The notes beneath the pieces are model-generated. The model made no database searches and had not been told where the DNA came from. It saw nothing but the letters and a program-made list of their open reading frames with translations. Positions 16,194-24,437 of a stretch of DNA of 64,000 nt are shown in pieces. The position numbers and the translations under genes were made by a program. Source of the stretch: Limnohabitans sp. 15K (GTDB lineage: Bacteria > Pseudomonadota > Gammaproteobacteria > Burkholderiales > Burkholderiaceae_C); NCBI RefSeq assembly GCF_002778285.1, contig NZ_NESM01000001.1, forward strand, positions 8,001 through 72,000, read 5' to 3'. The number at the start of each line of letters is the position of its first letter. Position 1 is the stretch's first letter.

Positions 16194-17279
16194 TCACAAA
16201 GGTTGAATGCGCTCAACGTCAGGCCGAGCAAGCCATTGTGCAAACTCATGTGCCAACTGCTGACTGGCCTGGGTTGCCGCAGACCAGACCTTGACCCGCC
16301 CCGCCAAATCGCGGTCGTAGGTCATGAAATCCGTGCGGTCGGGCAATTTGCCGCCCGGCAAAGTTTTGACCCACTCGGGGTTGGGGGCCAGAACGATGGT
16401 GTTGCCCAAGAACGCTGTAGCGCCGTGCCGCCACTTGAGCGCTTTGTCGAGCCAGCCAGGCACCACGTTTTGCTGGAAGTGCGGGTACAGCACGATGGAA
16501 CGGTCAGGGCCCTTTGACGGTGCAGTCCAGTTCAGGTGCAGGTGGTAGTCGGTGATGCCACCGTCCCAATACGCTCCAGCAGGTGCGCCGGGGATGTCGT
16601 GCACAGCTTTCAGGGCAAACGGGATCGAGCAACTGGCCTGCAAGGCGGGCATGAAGTTGCCCTCGTTCAAGGCCACCGTTTGGGTGCGAAAGTCTTGTGC
16701 GTCAAAAGGCAAGGCCGCGCCTTGCGCGGAAAACACCACCCGCTCCAGCCAGCCGCCCAGTGCTCGGCGACTGACGGCGTTGCTGAGGTAGGCCCCGGCG
16801 TAGCCCAGTGGCGTGGCCACGGGGTGCTCGCGGTGCAAGATGTGCCGCCCGCGTGAGGTGACGATGTGCAGGCGGTAACGCGGGTGGTTCAGCGCTTGGT
16901 CGATGCGGCCACCGTAAAAGGCTTGCAGGCTTTGGCCAAAGGCCTCGCTCACCTGCTCGGCGGTCACGCGCTTTTGGCCCGGCAGCGGTTCGTAGTGCTG
17001 GTGAATGTAGTCGTGCTCCAACCGCTCAAACGCCGCCACGGGGTTGTTCAGGCAGGCGGTGGACATGCGCCACGCGCCAATCGATGCGCCCACCAGGTCC
17101 ACGGGCTGCTGGCTTTGGGCCAGCCACTCGCCGAAAATGAAGCGGTCCAAGGGGCCAAGAATCAACCCTTTGGGCCCCCCGGCGGCTGCAGGTATGACAC
17201 CTATGTGCTCAGGCCGCAGTCCGTGTTCACGGATGTGGGCCAGCGCCTTGGGGCCTGCATGGATGTGGAGGGCTTGCAT
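16194..17279 (-). CDS. Patatin-like phospholipase
   Basis: A 361-residue acyl hydrolase with the patatin Ser-Asp dyad: an early glycine-rich oxyanion loop (AAAGGPKGLILG), the nucleophile elbow GASIG, and the catalytic Asp in YWDGGITD. It has no signal peptide. The ATG at 17279 was chosen because it follows the tex stop by 4 nt and gives a natural N-terminus (MQALHIHAGPKALAHI); the longer frame is the reversed end of tex. It is probably cotranscribed with tex. Phospholipid or lysophospholipid hydrolysis is the family activity; the target is unknown. Confidence 0.85.
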   Translation of the reverse strand: MQALHIHAGPKALAHIREHGLRPEHIGVIPAAAGGPKGLILGPLDRFIFGEWLAQSQQPVDLVGASIGAWRMSTACLNNPVAAFERLEHDYIHQHYEPLPGQKRVTAEQVSEAFGQSLQAFYGGRIDQALNHPRYRLHIVTSRGRHILHREHPVATPLGYAGAYLSNAVSRRALGGWLERVVFSAQGAALPFDAQDFRTQTVALNEGNFMPALQASCSIPFALKAVHDIPGAPAGAYWDGGITDYHLHLNWTAPSKGPDRSIVLYPHFQQNVVPGWLDKALKWRHGATAFLGNTIVLAPNPEWVKTLPGGKLPDRTDFMTYDRDLAGRVKVWSAATQASQQLAHEFAQWLARPDVERIQPL

Positions 17280-17283
17280 GGGT

Positions 17284-19668
17284 TTATTTTTTGAGGCCTT
17301 GCAGTTTGGCAAAGGCGCTGGCCATGGCCGAGCCCGAACCGGCTGCGGGGGGCGAGGTGTAACCTCCGCCACCACCACGCTGGCGGTTGTCCCGCCCTGC
17401 CCCTTCAAACTTGTTGTCTCTTGGGCCATCGCGTCTGGCGGGCGCAGCGTCGAGCTTCATGGTCAAGCTGATGCGCTTGCGGGCCACATCGACTTCGAGC
17501 ACCTTGACCTTGACGATGTCGCCGGTTTTGACCACTTCACGGGCATCGGTCACGAATTTGTTGGCCAGCTGGCTCACATGCACCAAGCCGTCCTGGTGCA
17601 CGCCCAGGTCCACAAACGCGCCAAACTGGGCCACGTTGCTCACGGTGCCTTCGAGCGTCATGCCTTCTTTCAGGTCCTTGATGTCTTCCACGCCATCGGT
17701 CAGGCGTGCGACTTTGAAGTCGGGGCGCGGGTCACGGCCGGGTTTTTCCAGCTCGCCCAGGATGTCTTGGATGGTGATGGCACCGAACTTGTCGTTGGCA
17801 AACAGCTCAGGCTTGAGTGTTTTGAGCACATCCGATCGACCCATGATCTCTTGGATCGGCTTGGCAGTTTTGACGATGATCTGCTCGACCACGGGGTAGG
17901 TCTCGGGGTGTACACCCGTCATGTCCAGCGGGTTGTCGCCGCCGCGAATGCGCAAAAAGCCTGCGCTTTGTTCGAAGGTCTTGGCACCCAGGCCCGTGAC
18001 TTTGAGCAAGTCCTGACGGGTTTTGAACACGCCATTGGCATCGCGCCAGCGCACCACGGCCTTGGCCACGCTGCCCGACAAGCCGGACACGCGGGTGAGC
18101 AAAGGCACACTCGCCGTGTTCAGGTCCACGCCCACCGAGTTCACGCAGTCTTCGACCACGGCGTCCAGCGTTTTGGCCAGCTCGCTTTGGTTCACGTCGT
18201 GCTGGTACTGGCCCACACCAATGGCTTTGGGGTCGATCTTGACCAACTCCGCCAAGGGGTCTTGCAAGCGCCGGGCAATCGACGCCGCACCGCGCAGGCT
18301 CACGTCCACATCGGGCATTTCTTGTGAGGCGAATTCGCTGGCGCTGTACACCGAAGCGCCGGCCTCGCTGACCACGGCTTTTTGAATTTCCACGCCATCG
18401 CGCAAACGAGCCAGTTGCTTGATCAGGTCGCCCGCCAGCTTGTCGGTCTCGCGGCTGGCGGTGCCGTTGCCAATGGCGATCAGGTTGACGTTGTGCTTCT
18501 CGCACAACTTGGCAAGCGTAAAGAGCGAGCCCTCCCAGTCCTTGCGGGGCTCGTGCGGGTACACGGTGGAGGTGTCGACCAGCTTGCCGGTGGCATCGAC
18601 CACGGCCACTTTCACGCCCGTACGGATGCCTGGGTCCAAGCCCATGACCACGCGGGGGCCTGCGGGCGCGGCCAGCAGCAAATCGCGCAGGTTGTCTGAG
18701 AAGACCTTGATGGCGACTTTTTCGGCCTCTTCACGCAAGCGGGTGAACAGGTCACGCTCGGTCGACAGGCTCAGTTTCACGCGCCAGGTCCAGGCCACGC
18801 ATTTGCGGATCAGGTCGTCCGAGGGGCGGGCCGCATGGCTCCAGCCCAAATGCATGGCAATCTTGCCTTCGGCGATGCTGGGTTTGCCGGGTTCTGGCTT
18901 GGAACTGGAACTCGCCTCCGGCTCGGGCAACACCAATTTGGCGTCCAGCATTTCCAGCGCACGGCCACGGAACACGGCCAAAGCCCGGTGCGAGGGCACA
19001 CGGCCAATCGGCTCGTCGTAGTCAAAGTAGTCACGGAACTTGGCCACGTCGGCGTTGTTCTCGTCCTTGCCGTCGGCCAGTTTGCTTTTGAACAGGCCTT
19101 CGTTCCACAGCCATTCGCGCAGGGCCTGCACGAGTGACGCGTCCTCGGCCCAGCGTTCGCTGAGCAAATCGCGCACGCCATCCAGCACGGCGGCGGTGGT
19201 GGTGAAGTCAGCGCCTTCAATCGCGCCTGCAGCCAGCACAAAAGCGGTGGCTTCGGCATGCGGGTCCAGCGTAGGGTCGGCAAACAGCTTGTCGGCCAGC
19301 GGCTCCAACCCAGCCTCGCGGGCAATCATGCCCTTGGTGCGGCGCTTGGGTTTAAAGGGCAAATACAGGTCTTCGAGCTCTTGCTTGGTGGGGGCGGCAT
19401 CGATGGCAGCCAGCAACTCGGGCGTCATCTTGCTCTGCTCCTGGATGCTCTTGATGACTGCAGTGCGGCGGTCTTCGAGTTCGCGCAGATAGCCCAAGCG
19501 GGATTCGAGCTCGCGCAGCTGGATGTCGTCCAGCCCGTCGGTCACTTCTTTGCGGTAACGGGCGATGAAGGGGACGGTGGCACCGCCATCGAGCAAGTCC
19601 ACAGCAGTTTTGACCTGGTCAGGTCGGATACGGATTTCAGCGGCCAGTTGGGCCAGGATTTTCGACAT
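17284..19668 (-). CDS. tex: Tex family RNA-binding transcription accessory protein
   Basis: A 794-residue protein with the standard Tex order: N-terminal helical/HTH region, YqgF (RuvC-like) domain around VVMGLDPGIRTGVKVAVVD, helix-hairpin-helix region (NTASVPLLTRVSGLSGSVAK), then an S1 RNA-binding domain (LEGTVSNVAQFGAFVDLGVHQDGLVH). The tail is Gly/Arg-rich (NRQRGGGGG), often seen in RNA-binding proteins. Tex is conserved and affects transcription and toxin expression in some pathogens. It is followed at 4 nt by the patatin gene. Confidence 0.95.
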   Translation of the reverse strand: MSKILAQLAAEIRIRPDQVKTAVDLLDGGATVPFIARYRKEVTDGLDDIQLRELESRLGYLRELEDRRTAVIKSIQEQSKMTPELLAAIDAAPTKQELEDLYLPFKPKRRTKGMIAREAGLEPLADKLFADPTLDPHAEATAFVLAAGAIEGADFTTTAAVLDGVRDLLSERWAEDASLVQALREWLWNEGLFKSKLADGKDENNADVAKFRDYFDYDEPIGRVPSHRALAVFRGRALEMLDAKLVLPEPEASSSSKPEPGKPSIAEGKIAMHLGWSHAARPSDDLIRKCVAWTWRVKLSLSTERDLFTRLREEAEKVAIKVFSDNLRDLLLAAPAGPRVVMGLDPGIRTGVKVAVVDATGKLVDTSTVYPHEPRKDWEGSLFTLAKLCEKHNVNLIAIGNGTASRETDKLAGDLIKQLARLRDGVEIQKAVVSEAGASVYSASEFASQEMPDVDVSLRGAASIARRLQDPLAELVKIDPKAIGVGQYQHDVNQSELAKTLDAVVEDCVNSVGVDLNTASVPLLTRVSGLSGSVAKAVVRWRDANGVFKTRQDLLKVTGLGAKTFEQSAGFLRIRGGDNPLDMTGVHPETYPVVEQIIVKTAKPIQEIMGRSDVLKTLKPELFANDKFGAITIQDILGELEKPGRDPRPDFKVARLTDGVEDIKDLKEGMTLEGTVSNVAQFGAFVDLGVHQDGLVHVSQLANKFVTDAREVVKTGDIVKVKVLEVDVARKRISLTMKLDAAPARRDGPRDNKFEGAGRDNRQRGGGGGYTSPPAAGSGSAMASAFAKLQGLKK

Positions 19669-19883
19669 GGAGTTGGACTTCTTTCAAGCAAGCGGGCGAG
19701 TTTGCCATAAGGCAGGGCACGCATGCCTGGGCTGTGCAGGGCTTGTCAGCCGCCGCAAAACAACAAAATCATCATTTACTGCGCAACCAACTGATAGAAC
19801 TTACATATTAAGACGTTAAAAACTGTAAAATAATTACAAATTAACAGTTTTGCCATTAAAAGTAGTTTCGAGGGACCGTGTCA
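19669..19883. promoter_or_regulatory. AT-rich divergent regulatory region with an 8-bp inverted repeat
   Basis: About 215 nt between tex and the small lipoprotein gene. The segment 19760-19865 is far AT-richer than its surroundings. It contains a perfect inverted repeat AAAACTGT (19819-19826) / ACAGTTTT (19844-19851) with a 17-nt AT-only-like spacer, a plausible operator or curved-DNA site. GAGGGA at 19871-19876 is the ribosome-binding site of the lipoprotein gene. Confidence 0.5.
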
Positions 19884-20255
19884 ATGAATGCCATGAATCA
19901 CCAACGCAAAGCCGCATGGATGCTGCTGTCGCTGGTTTTTACCCTGCTGGCCGGCTGCCAGACCCTGCCCGGCAACTTGCCCGCGCATGAATACGAACCC
20001 TTCAAGCCCTTGGCCGTTGAAAAACGCCTCATGAACGAAGTGCGCATCCGCTGGGAAGTGCGTGAAGACGTGGCCCAAGTCTGTGCCAAAGCCATCCAGA
20101 TGGGCAAGGAACAGGCCTACATCACCCCACCCATGGCCTGCGCCGTTTGGGGGGTGCCCAAACAAGAATGCACCGTGATCACCGGCCCCAAGCCCACGCA
20201 TGTGGCCTTAGGGCATGAAGTCCGGCACTGCTTTGAGGGGCGGTTTCACCGCTGA
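19884..20255 (+). CDS. Small lipoprotein with an HExxH motif, function unknown
   Basis: A 123-residue predicted lipoprotein. The signal MLLSLVFTLLAGC ends in a good lipobox with lipidated Cys25. The mature part has four further cysteines (67, 86, 96, 116), suggesting two disulfides in the periplasm. The C-terminus reads HEVRHCFEGRFHR: an HExxH zinc-protease signature (111-115) with another His at 122, close to but one residue longer than the metzincin spacing. I do not recognise a named family. The ATG at 19884 has GAGGGA eight bases upstream; GTG at 19878 is an alternative. Confidence 0.8.
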   Translation: MNAMNHQRKAAWMLLSLVFTLLAGCQTLPGNLPAHEYEPFKPLAVEKRLMNEVRIRWEVREDVAQVCAKAIQMGKEQAYITPPMACAVWGVPKQECTVITGPKPTHVALGHEVRHCFEGRFHR

Positions 20256-20276
20256 TTCCCCCAAAAACCTGCCTGT

Positions 20277-21188
20277 TTAAGCGTTGGCCTCGCGCAAGGC
20301 CTTGCGCAAACCCTCACCCACCTCGGGTTTGGCTGCAAACGGATCGGGCGGGTTTTGGCCCATCACAATCGCTTCCATGCGGCTTTGCACGTTGCCCAAA
20401 GCTTGTGGGTGGCTGTAAATGTAGAACTGGTCATTGGCGACCGCATCAAACACCTTTTGCGCCACATCGGCGGCCGACACTTTGCCGCTGCCCACGGCTT
20501 TGTCGCTCTGCGCTTGGCCGATCAACTGGCTGGCGGTGGGCTTGTCTGCCGCCAATTCGGTTGGGCGGTTGCGGTGGCTTTGGCTGATGCCTGTGGGCAC
20601 AAAGTAAGGGCACAGCACGCTCGCGCTGATCTGGTCAGACACCAAATGCAGGTCTTGGTAAAGCGTTTCGGTCAGCGACACCACCGCGTGTTTGCTCACG
20701 TTGTAGATGCCCATGTTGGGGGGCGTCAGCAACCCGGCCATGCTGGCGGTGTTGACGATGTGGCCTTGGTAAGCCGGGTCGGCCTTGGCGGCTTCGAGCA
20801 TCATGGGGGTGAACAGGCGCACCCCGTGCACCACGCCCCACAGGTTGACGCCCAGCACCCATTCCCAGTCGGCGACCGAGTTTTCCCAAACCAAGCCCCC
20901 TGCCCCCACGCCTGCGTTGTTGAACACGAAATTCGGTGCGCCAAAACGGGCTTTGACATCAGCGGCCAACTGCTCCATGGCCTGGGCATTGGACACGTCG
21001 ACCTTGCGGGCCAAGACCTGAGCGCCCTGCGCGGTCATCTCGGCGGCAGCTTTGTCAAGGGCGTCTTGTTGCACGTCCACCAGCACCAGGTTCATGCCCA
21101 ACTTGGCGCCGATGCGGGCGCATTCCAGACCGAAGCCGGAGCCTGCGCCGGTCAAGACGGCGGTTTTGCCTTTGAAGTTCTCGATCAT
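20277..21188 (-). CDS. Short-chain dehydrogenase/reductase
   Basis: A 303-residue SDR oxidoreductase. The cofactor loop is TGAGSGFG (15-22), NNAG occurs near residue 90, and the catalytic Tyr and Lys lie in YNVSKHA. The acidic residue after beta-2 (LVDVQ) favours NAD(H) over NADP(H). Its start overlaps the stop of the GST gene in ATGA, so it ends an operon that runs from the NylB-like hydrolase or further upstream. The substrate is unknown. Confidence 0.88.
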   Translation of the reverse strand: MIENFKGKTAVLTGAGSGFGLECARIGAKLGMNLVLVDVQQDALDKAAAEMTAQGAQVLARKVDVSNAQAMEQLAADVKARFGAPNFVFNNAGVGAGGLVWENSVADWEWVLGVNLWGVVHGVRLFTPMMLEAAKADPAYQGHIVNTASMAGLLTPPNMGIYNVSKHAVVSLTETLYQDLHLVSDQISASVLCPYFVPTGISQSHRNRPTELAADKPTASQLIGQAQSDKAVGSGKVSAADVAQKVFDAVANDQFYIYSHPQALGNVQSRMEAIVMGQNPPDPFAAKPEVGEGLRKALREANA

Positions 21189-22120
21189 GGGGAAACCTTT
21201 TTCAATGTGAACCCGACACGCGGGAAATGAACATGGACAGTGCCCGCACGGTCATCTGTGCGGCGCAGCGTATAGCGGGTACGGGTCGCGGCCACCAGTT
21301 CGCCTTCGGTGGGCTCCAGACCAAAGTTGTCGGCGGCGATCACCACCTGGCTGCCCAGCGCGATGCCGTGCTCGTCTTGGAAGACCTCGCCCTGCACAGA
21401 AACGGGCGTTGAGCTGTGGGCCACTTGCAAGGCTTCTTCGGCGTTGCATTTGCCGGGTGTGCCGTGACCGATGGACTTCATGCGGGCCATCCAGGTTTTG
21501 ACTTCGGGCGTGGCGTCCAGAATGCCCGCCAAGGCTGGCGTGCGTTCTTGGGTGAACCACAGCGGGTGGTAAGCCGCAAAGTCGGCCACGCAGGGCTGCG
21601 CGCCCAACACAAAGTCTTGGCCGTGCAGCATGTTGGCGATGCGCCGCAGGTAGCTTTTATAAGTGGCGGCAGCGTCGGTGGACGACATGCGCGCCGCGCC
21701 ACTGCGCATGGCGGTGCGATCAGCCACAAAGGCCTGCACGCCCTCAGCGGGTGCGCCCGCAAAGACTTGCGCCACGCCCGCAGGCTGGAAGTTGTAGGCC
21801 ATGGCCGCGGTGAACAAGGCCGTGTCGGCCCACTGCGTCACGATGCGGGCTGCGCCATTGACAGCGTCCGGGTAGAGCGTTGACATGGGTGCCAATTGCT
21901 CCAGCACATCACAAATCAAAGCGGTGTCGCAGTAGATGTCCGCGCCGATCTGCAGCACCGGGGTTTTGCGGTAACCGCCTGTGAGCGCGGTCAAATCGGG
22001 CTTGGGCATGATCATCGGGATAAACACGCTCTTCCAGGCCAGTTGCTTGTGGCCCAGAATCAGCCGGACCTTCTCGGCAAATGGCGAAGTCGGGTAGTGG
22101 TGGAGGATCAGATCGGACAT
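21185..22120 (-). CDS. Glutathione S-transferase family protein with C-terminal extension
   Basis: 311 residues. The N-terminal thioredoxin-like GST domain (about 1-80: HHYPTSPFAEKVRLILGHK, then TPVLQIG and the DTALICDVLE glutathione-binding segment) is followed by the helical GST domain. About 90 extra residues (220-311) form a probable beta domain not found in ordinary 200-210-residue GSTs. It could detoxify or isomerise an acyl or aromatic intermediate of the surrounding catabolic block, which is inference. Confidence 0.85.
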   Translation of the reverse strand: MSDLILHHYPTSPFAEKVRLILGHKQLAWKSVFIPMIMPKPDLTALTGGYRKTPVLQIGADIYCDTALICDVLEQLAPMSTLYPDAVNGAARIVTQWADTALFTAAMAYNFQPAGVAQVFAGAPAEGVQAFVADRTAMRSGAARMSSTDAAATYKSYLRRIANMLHGQDFVLGAQPCVADFAAYHPLWFTQERTPALAGILDATPEVKTWMARMKSIGHGTPGKCNAEEALQVAHSSTPVSVQGEVFQDEHGIALGSQVVIAADNFGLEPTEGELVAATRTRYTLRRTDDRAGTVHVHFPRVGFTLKKVSP

Positions 22121-22131
22121 GGGGCCTGGCC

Positions 22132-23148
22132 TCAGATCAGCTTGACCAGCTGCTTGCCGAAGTTCTTGCCTTTGAGCAAACCCAAGAAAGCCTCAGGCGC
22201 TGCCGCCAGGCCTTGGGCCACGGATTCACGGGGGCGCAGCTTGCCAGTGCCGATCAGGGTGCCAAGTTCTTGCAAAGCCTCAGGCCAGACTTCCATGTGC
22301 TCGCTGACGATGAAGCCTTCGATCTTCATGCGGTTGACCAAAATCAGCGCTGGGTTGCTCATGGGCAGTGGCGCGCCATCGTAGCCGGCAATCATGCCGC
22401 ACACCGCAATGCGGGCAAACGCGTTGGTGCGCAGCATCACCGCGTCGAGCACCATGCCGCCCACGTTTTCAAAGTGGCCGTCGATGCCGTTCGGGCAGGC
22501 TTCGCGCAGCGCTTTGGACAGGCTCAGGTAGTCTTTGTGTTCTTTGTAGTCGATGCAGGCGTCAAAGCCCAGCTCATTGACCACGTAATCGCACTTGTCT
22601 TTGCCGCCCGCAATGCCGACCACGCGGCAACCACGGGCCTTGGCCAATGCGCCGTAAGCGCTGCCCACCGCGCCGCTGGCGGCGCTCACGGTCACGGTCT
22701 CGCCTGCTTTGGGGTTGATGATTTTGACCAAGCCATACCAAGCGGTCACGCCGGGCATGCCGACGGCGCCCAGGTAATGCGACAAGGGCACATGGGTGGT
22801 GTCGACTTTGCGCAGTGCGCCCAAAACATTGGCATCGACCACGCTGTACTCTTGCCAGCCGCCCATGCCGACCACTTGGTCACCGGCTTTGAACTTGGGG
22901 TGCTGGCTGTCCAGCACTTCGCCCACGGTGCCGCCAATCATGACTTGCCCCAGGGGTTGTGGCACGGCGTAGCTTTTGCTCTCGTTCATGCGGCCGCGCA
23001 TGTAAGGGTCCAAGCTCATGAAGTGGTGCTTGACCAGCACTTGGCCATCTTGCAAGGCAGGAATGGGGGCTTCAACCAACTTGAAGTTGGCCACGGTGGC
23101 TTCGCCTTGGGGGCGGTTGTCGAGCACGATTTGGTGGTTGATGGTCAT
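22132..23148 (-). CDS. Zinc-independent MDR-family NADP-dependent oxidoreductase
   Basis: A 338-residue medium-chain reductase like CurA or leukotriene B4 dehydrogenases: SLDPYMRGRM near the N-terminus, GGTVGEVLDS, and the nucleotide loop AASGAVGSAYGALAKARG. It lacks the zinc-ligand cysteines of alcohol dehydrogenases. Such enzymes reduce enone double bonds. It is probably in one operon with the thioesterase and SDR upstream and the GST downstream. Confidence 0.9.
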   Translation of the reverse strand: MTINHQIVLDNRPQGEATVANFKLVEAPIPALQDGQVLVKHHFMSLDPYMRGRMNESKSYAVPQPLGQVMIGGTVGEVLDSQHPKFKAGDQVVGMGGWQEYSVVDANVLGALRKVDTTHVPLSHYLGAVGMPGVTAWYGLVKIINPKAGETVTVSAASGAVGSAYGALAKARGCRVVGIAGGKDKCDYVVNELGFDACIDYKEHKDYLSLSKALREACPNGIDGHFENVGGMVLDAVMLRTNAFARIAVCGMIAGYDGAPLPMSNPALILVNRMKIEGFIVSEHMEVWPEALQELGTLIGTGKLRPRESVAQGLAAAPEAFLGLLKGKNFGKQLVKLI

Positions 23149-23192
23149 GGGTAAGTCTCCGTGTGTGTAAAGGTTCGAAAAATAAGTCGCGG

Positions 23193-23615
23193 TTAATCGG
23201 TGGACGGGCTTGGGGTGTCACGCCTTGCCACGTATTTGAAGGTGCCTGTGGCGGTGGCGCACAGCTGGCCTTCGGTGTCGTAGATGCGGCCTTCGGTGAA
23301 AGCCATGCTGCGGGTGCGGTGCACCAAATGGCCTTTGCCCACCAGCTTTTGCCCTGCAGGCACTTTGGCGGGTCGCATGAAGTTGGTTTTCATCTCGATG
23401 GTGACAACACCCATTTCTTGGTCCACGCTGCGCGCAGCCGTGGCCATGATCACGTCCAGAAAGGTCATGACCGCGCCGCCGTGCGTGACATCAAAAGAAT
23501 TGAAGTGCTCGGGGCGTGGCGCGAAATGCAACTCGGACTCACCACCTTCGAACTTCTCGAGGGTGAAGCCCAAGTGGTCAACAAAGGGAATGTGGGCGCC
23601 GAAGGGGATGCTCAT
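23193..23615 (-). CDS. PaaI-type hotdog thioesterase
   Basis: About 140 residues of the 4HBT/PaaI family. FDVTHGGAVMTFLDVIMATAA is the signature, with His and Asp in the expected places, and KTNFMRPAKVPAGQKLVG follows. It should hydrolyse acyl- or aryl-CoA thioesters. A TTG at 23627 lengthens the frame by four codons; I chose the ATG at 23615, with GAG seven bases upstream. It lies 20 nt downstream of an SDR gene in the same direction. Confidence 0.85.
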   Translation of the reverse strand: MSIPFGAHIPFVDHLGFTLEKFEGGESELHFAPRPEHFNSFDVTHGGAVMTFLDVIMATAARSVDQEMGVVTIEMKTNFMRPAKVPAGQKLVGKGHLVHRTRSMAFTEGRIYDTEGQLCATATGTFKYVARRDTPSPSTD

Positions 23616-23634
23616 GTTCAAACTCAAGGCGAAT

Positions 23635-24426
23635 TCAACCGCCGATGATGGCGCTCACGCCACCGTCGACCGCCATCCATTGGCCCGTGATGTGTTTGCC
23701 CGCATCGGATGCATACAACAGAGCCAGGCCCTTGAGGTCTTCGTCGTCGCCCAAACGGCGCAAAGGTGCGCCTTGGGCCAATTTGTCTGCGCCCATTTTT
23801 TCGAGCAAACCATAGGTCATCTTGCTGGGGAAAAAGCCTGGGCAAATCGCGTTCACGGTGATGCCATGCTCGCCCCACTCACCGGCCAGGGCGCGGGTGA
23901 AGTTGATCACCGCGCCTTTGGAGGTGTTGTAAGCGATGGTCTTCATCTCAGACGGGTTGCCTGCCAGGCCTGCGATGGACGCCACATTCAAGATGCGTCC
24001 TTTTCCACGCGGGATCATGCTCAGTTTGGCGACTTCTTGCGACAGGATGAAGTAGCCACGGACATTGAGGTTCATCACCTTGTCCCAGGCTTCAACCGGA
24101 TGCTCTTCGGCCGCAGCGCCCCAAGATGCGCCCGCGTTGTTGACCAGAATGTCGATGGGCCCCATGCGCTCGATGGTCTCAGCAGCCAGGCGGCGGATGT
24201 CTTCTTCTTTGCCGCAGTCGGCAGCGATCCAGCGGGCATCAATGCCTGCGGCCTGCAACTCGGCAGCGGCTTCTTCGAGGTCTGCCGCTTTGCGCGAACT
24301 GAGCATGATCTTGGCACCGGCTTCGCCGAGGGCGTGGGCCATTTGCAGACCGAGACCGCGAGAGCCGCCGGTGACCAAGGCCACTTGGCCGGTCAGATCA
24401 AAAAGTTGTTGTGTGGTGCGTGCCAT
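23635..24426 (-). CDS. Short-chain dehydrogenase/reductase (FabG-like)
   Basis: A 263-residue SDR. The motifs TGGSRGLG (19-26), NNAGASWG and the catalytic YNTSKGA are complete, and the Arg in GGSRG plus SSRKA suggest NADPH use. It resembles 3-oxoacyl-ACP/CoA reductases and gluconate 5-dehydrogenases. Location between a NylB-like hydrolase and a thioesterase supports a role in acyl-CoA reduction or oxidation. Confidence 0.88.
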   Translation of the reverse strand: MARTTQQLFDLTGQVALVTGGSRGLGLQMAHALGEAGAKIMLSSRKAADLEEAAAELQAAGIDARWIAADCGKEEDIRRLAAETIERMGPIDILVNNAGASWGAAAEEHPVEAWDKVMNLNVRGYFILSQEVAKLSMIPRGKGRILNVASIAGLAGNPSEMKTIAYNTSKGAVINFTRALAGEWGEHGITVNAICPGFFPSKMTYGLLEKMGADKLAQGAPLRRLGDDEDLKGLALLYASDAGKHITGQWMAVDGGVSAIIGG

Positions 24427-24437
24427 GAGGGATTCCT

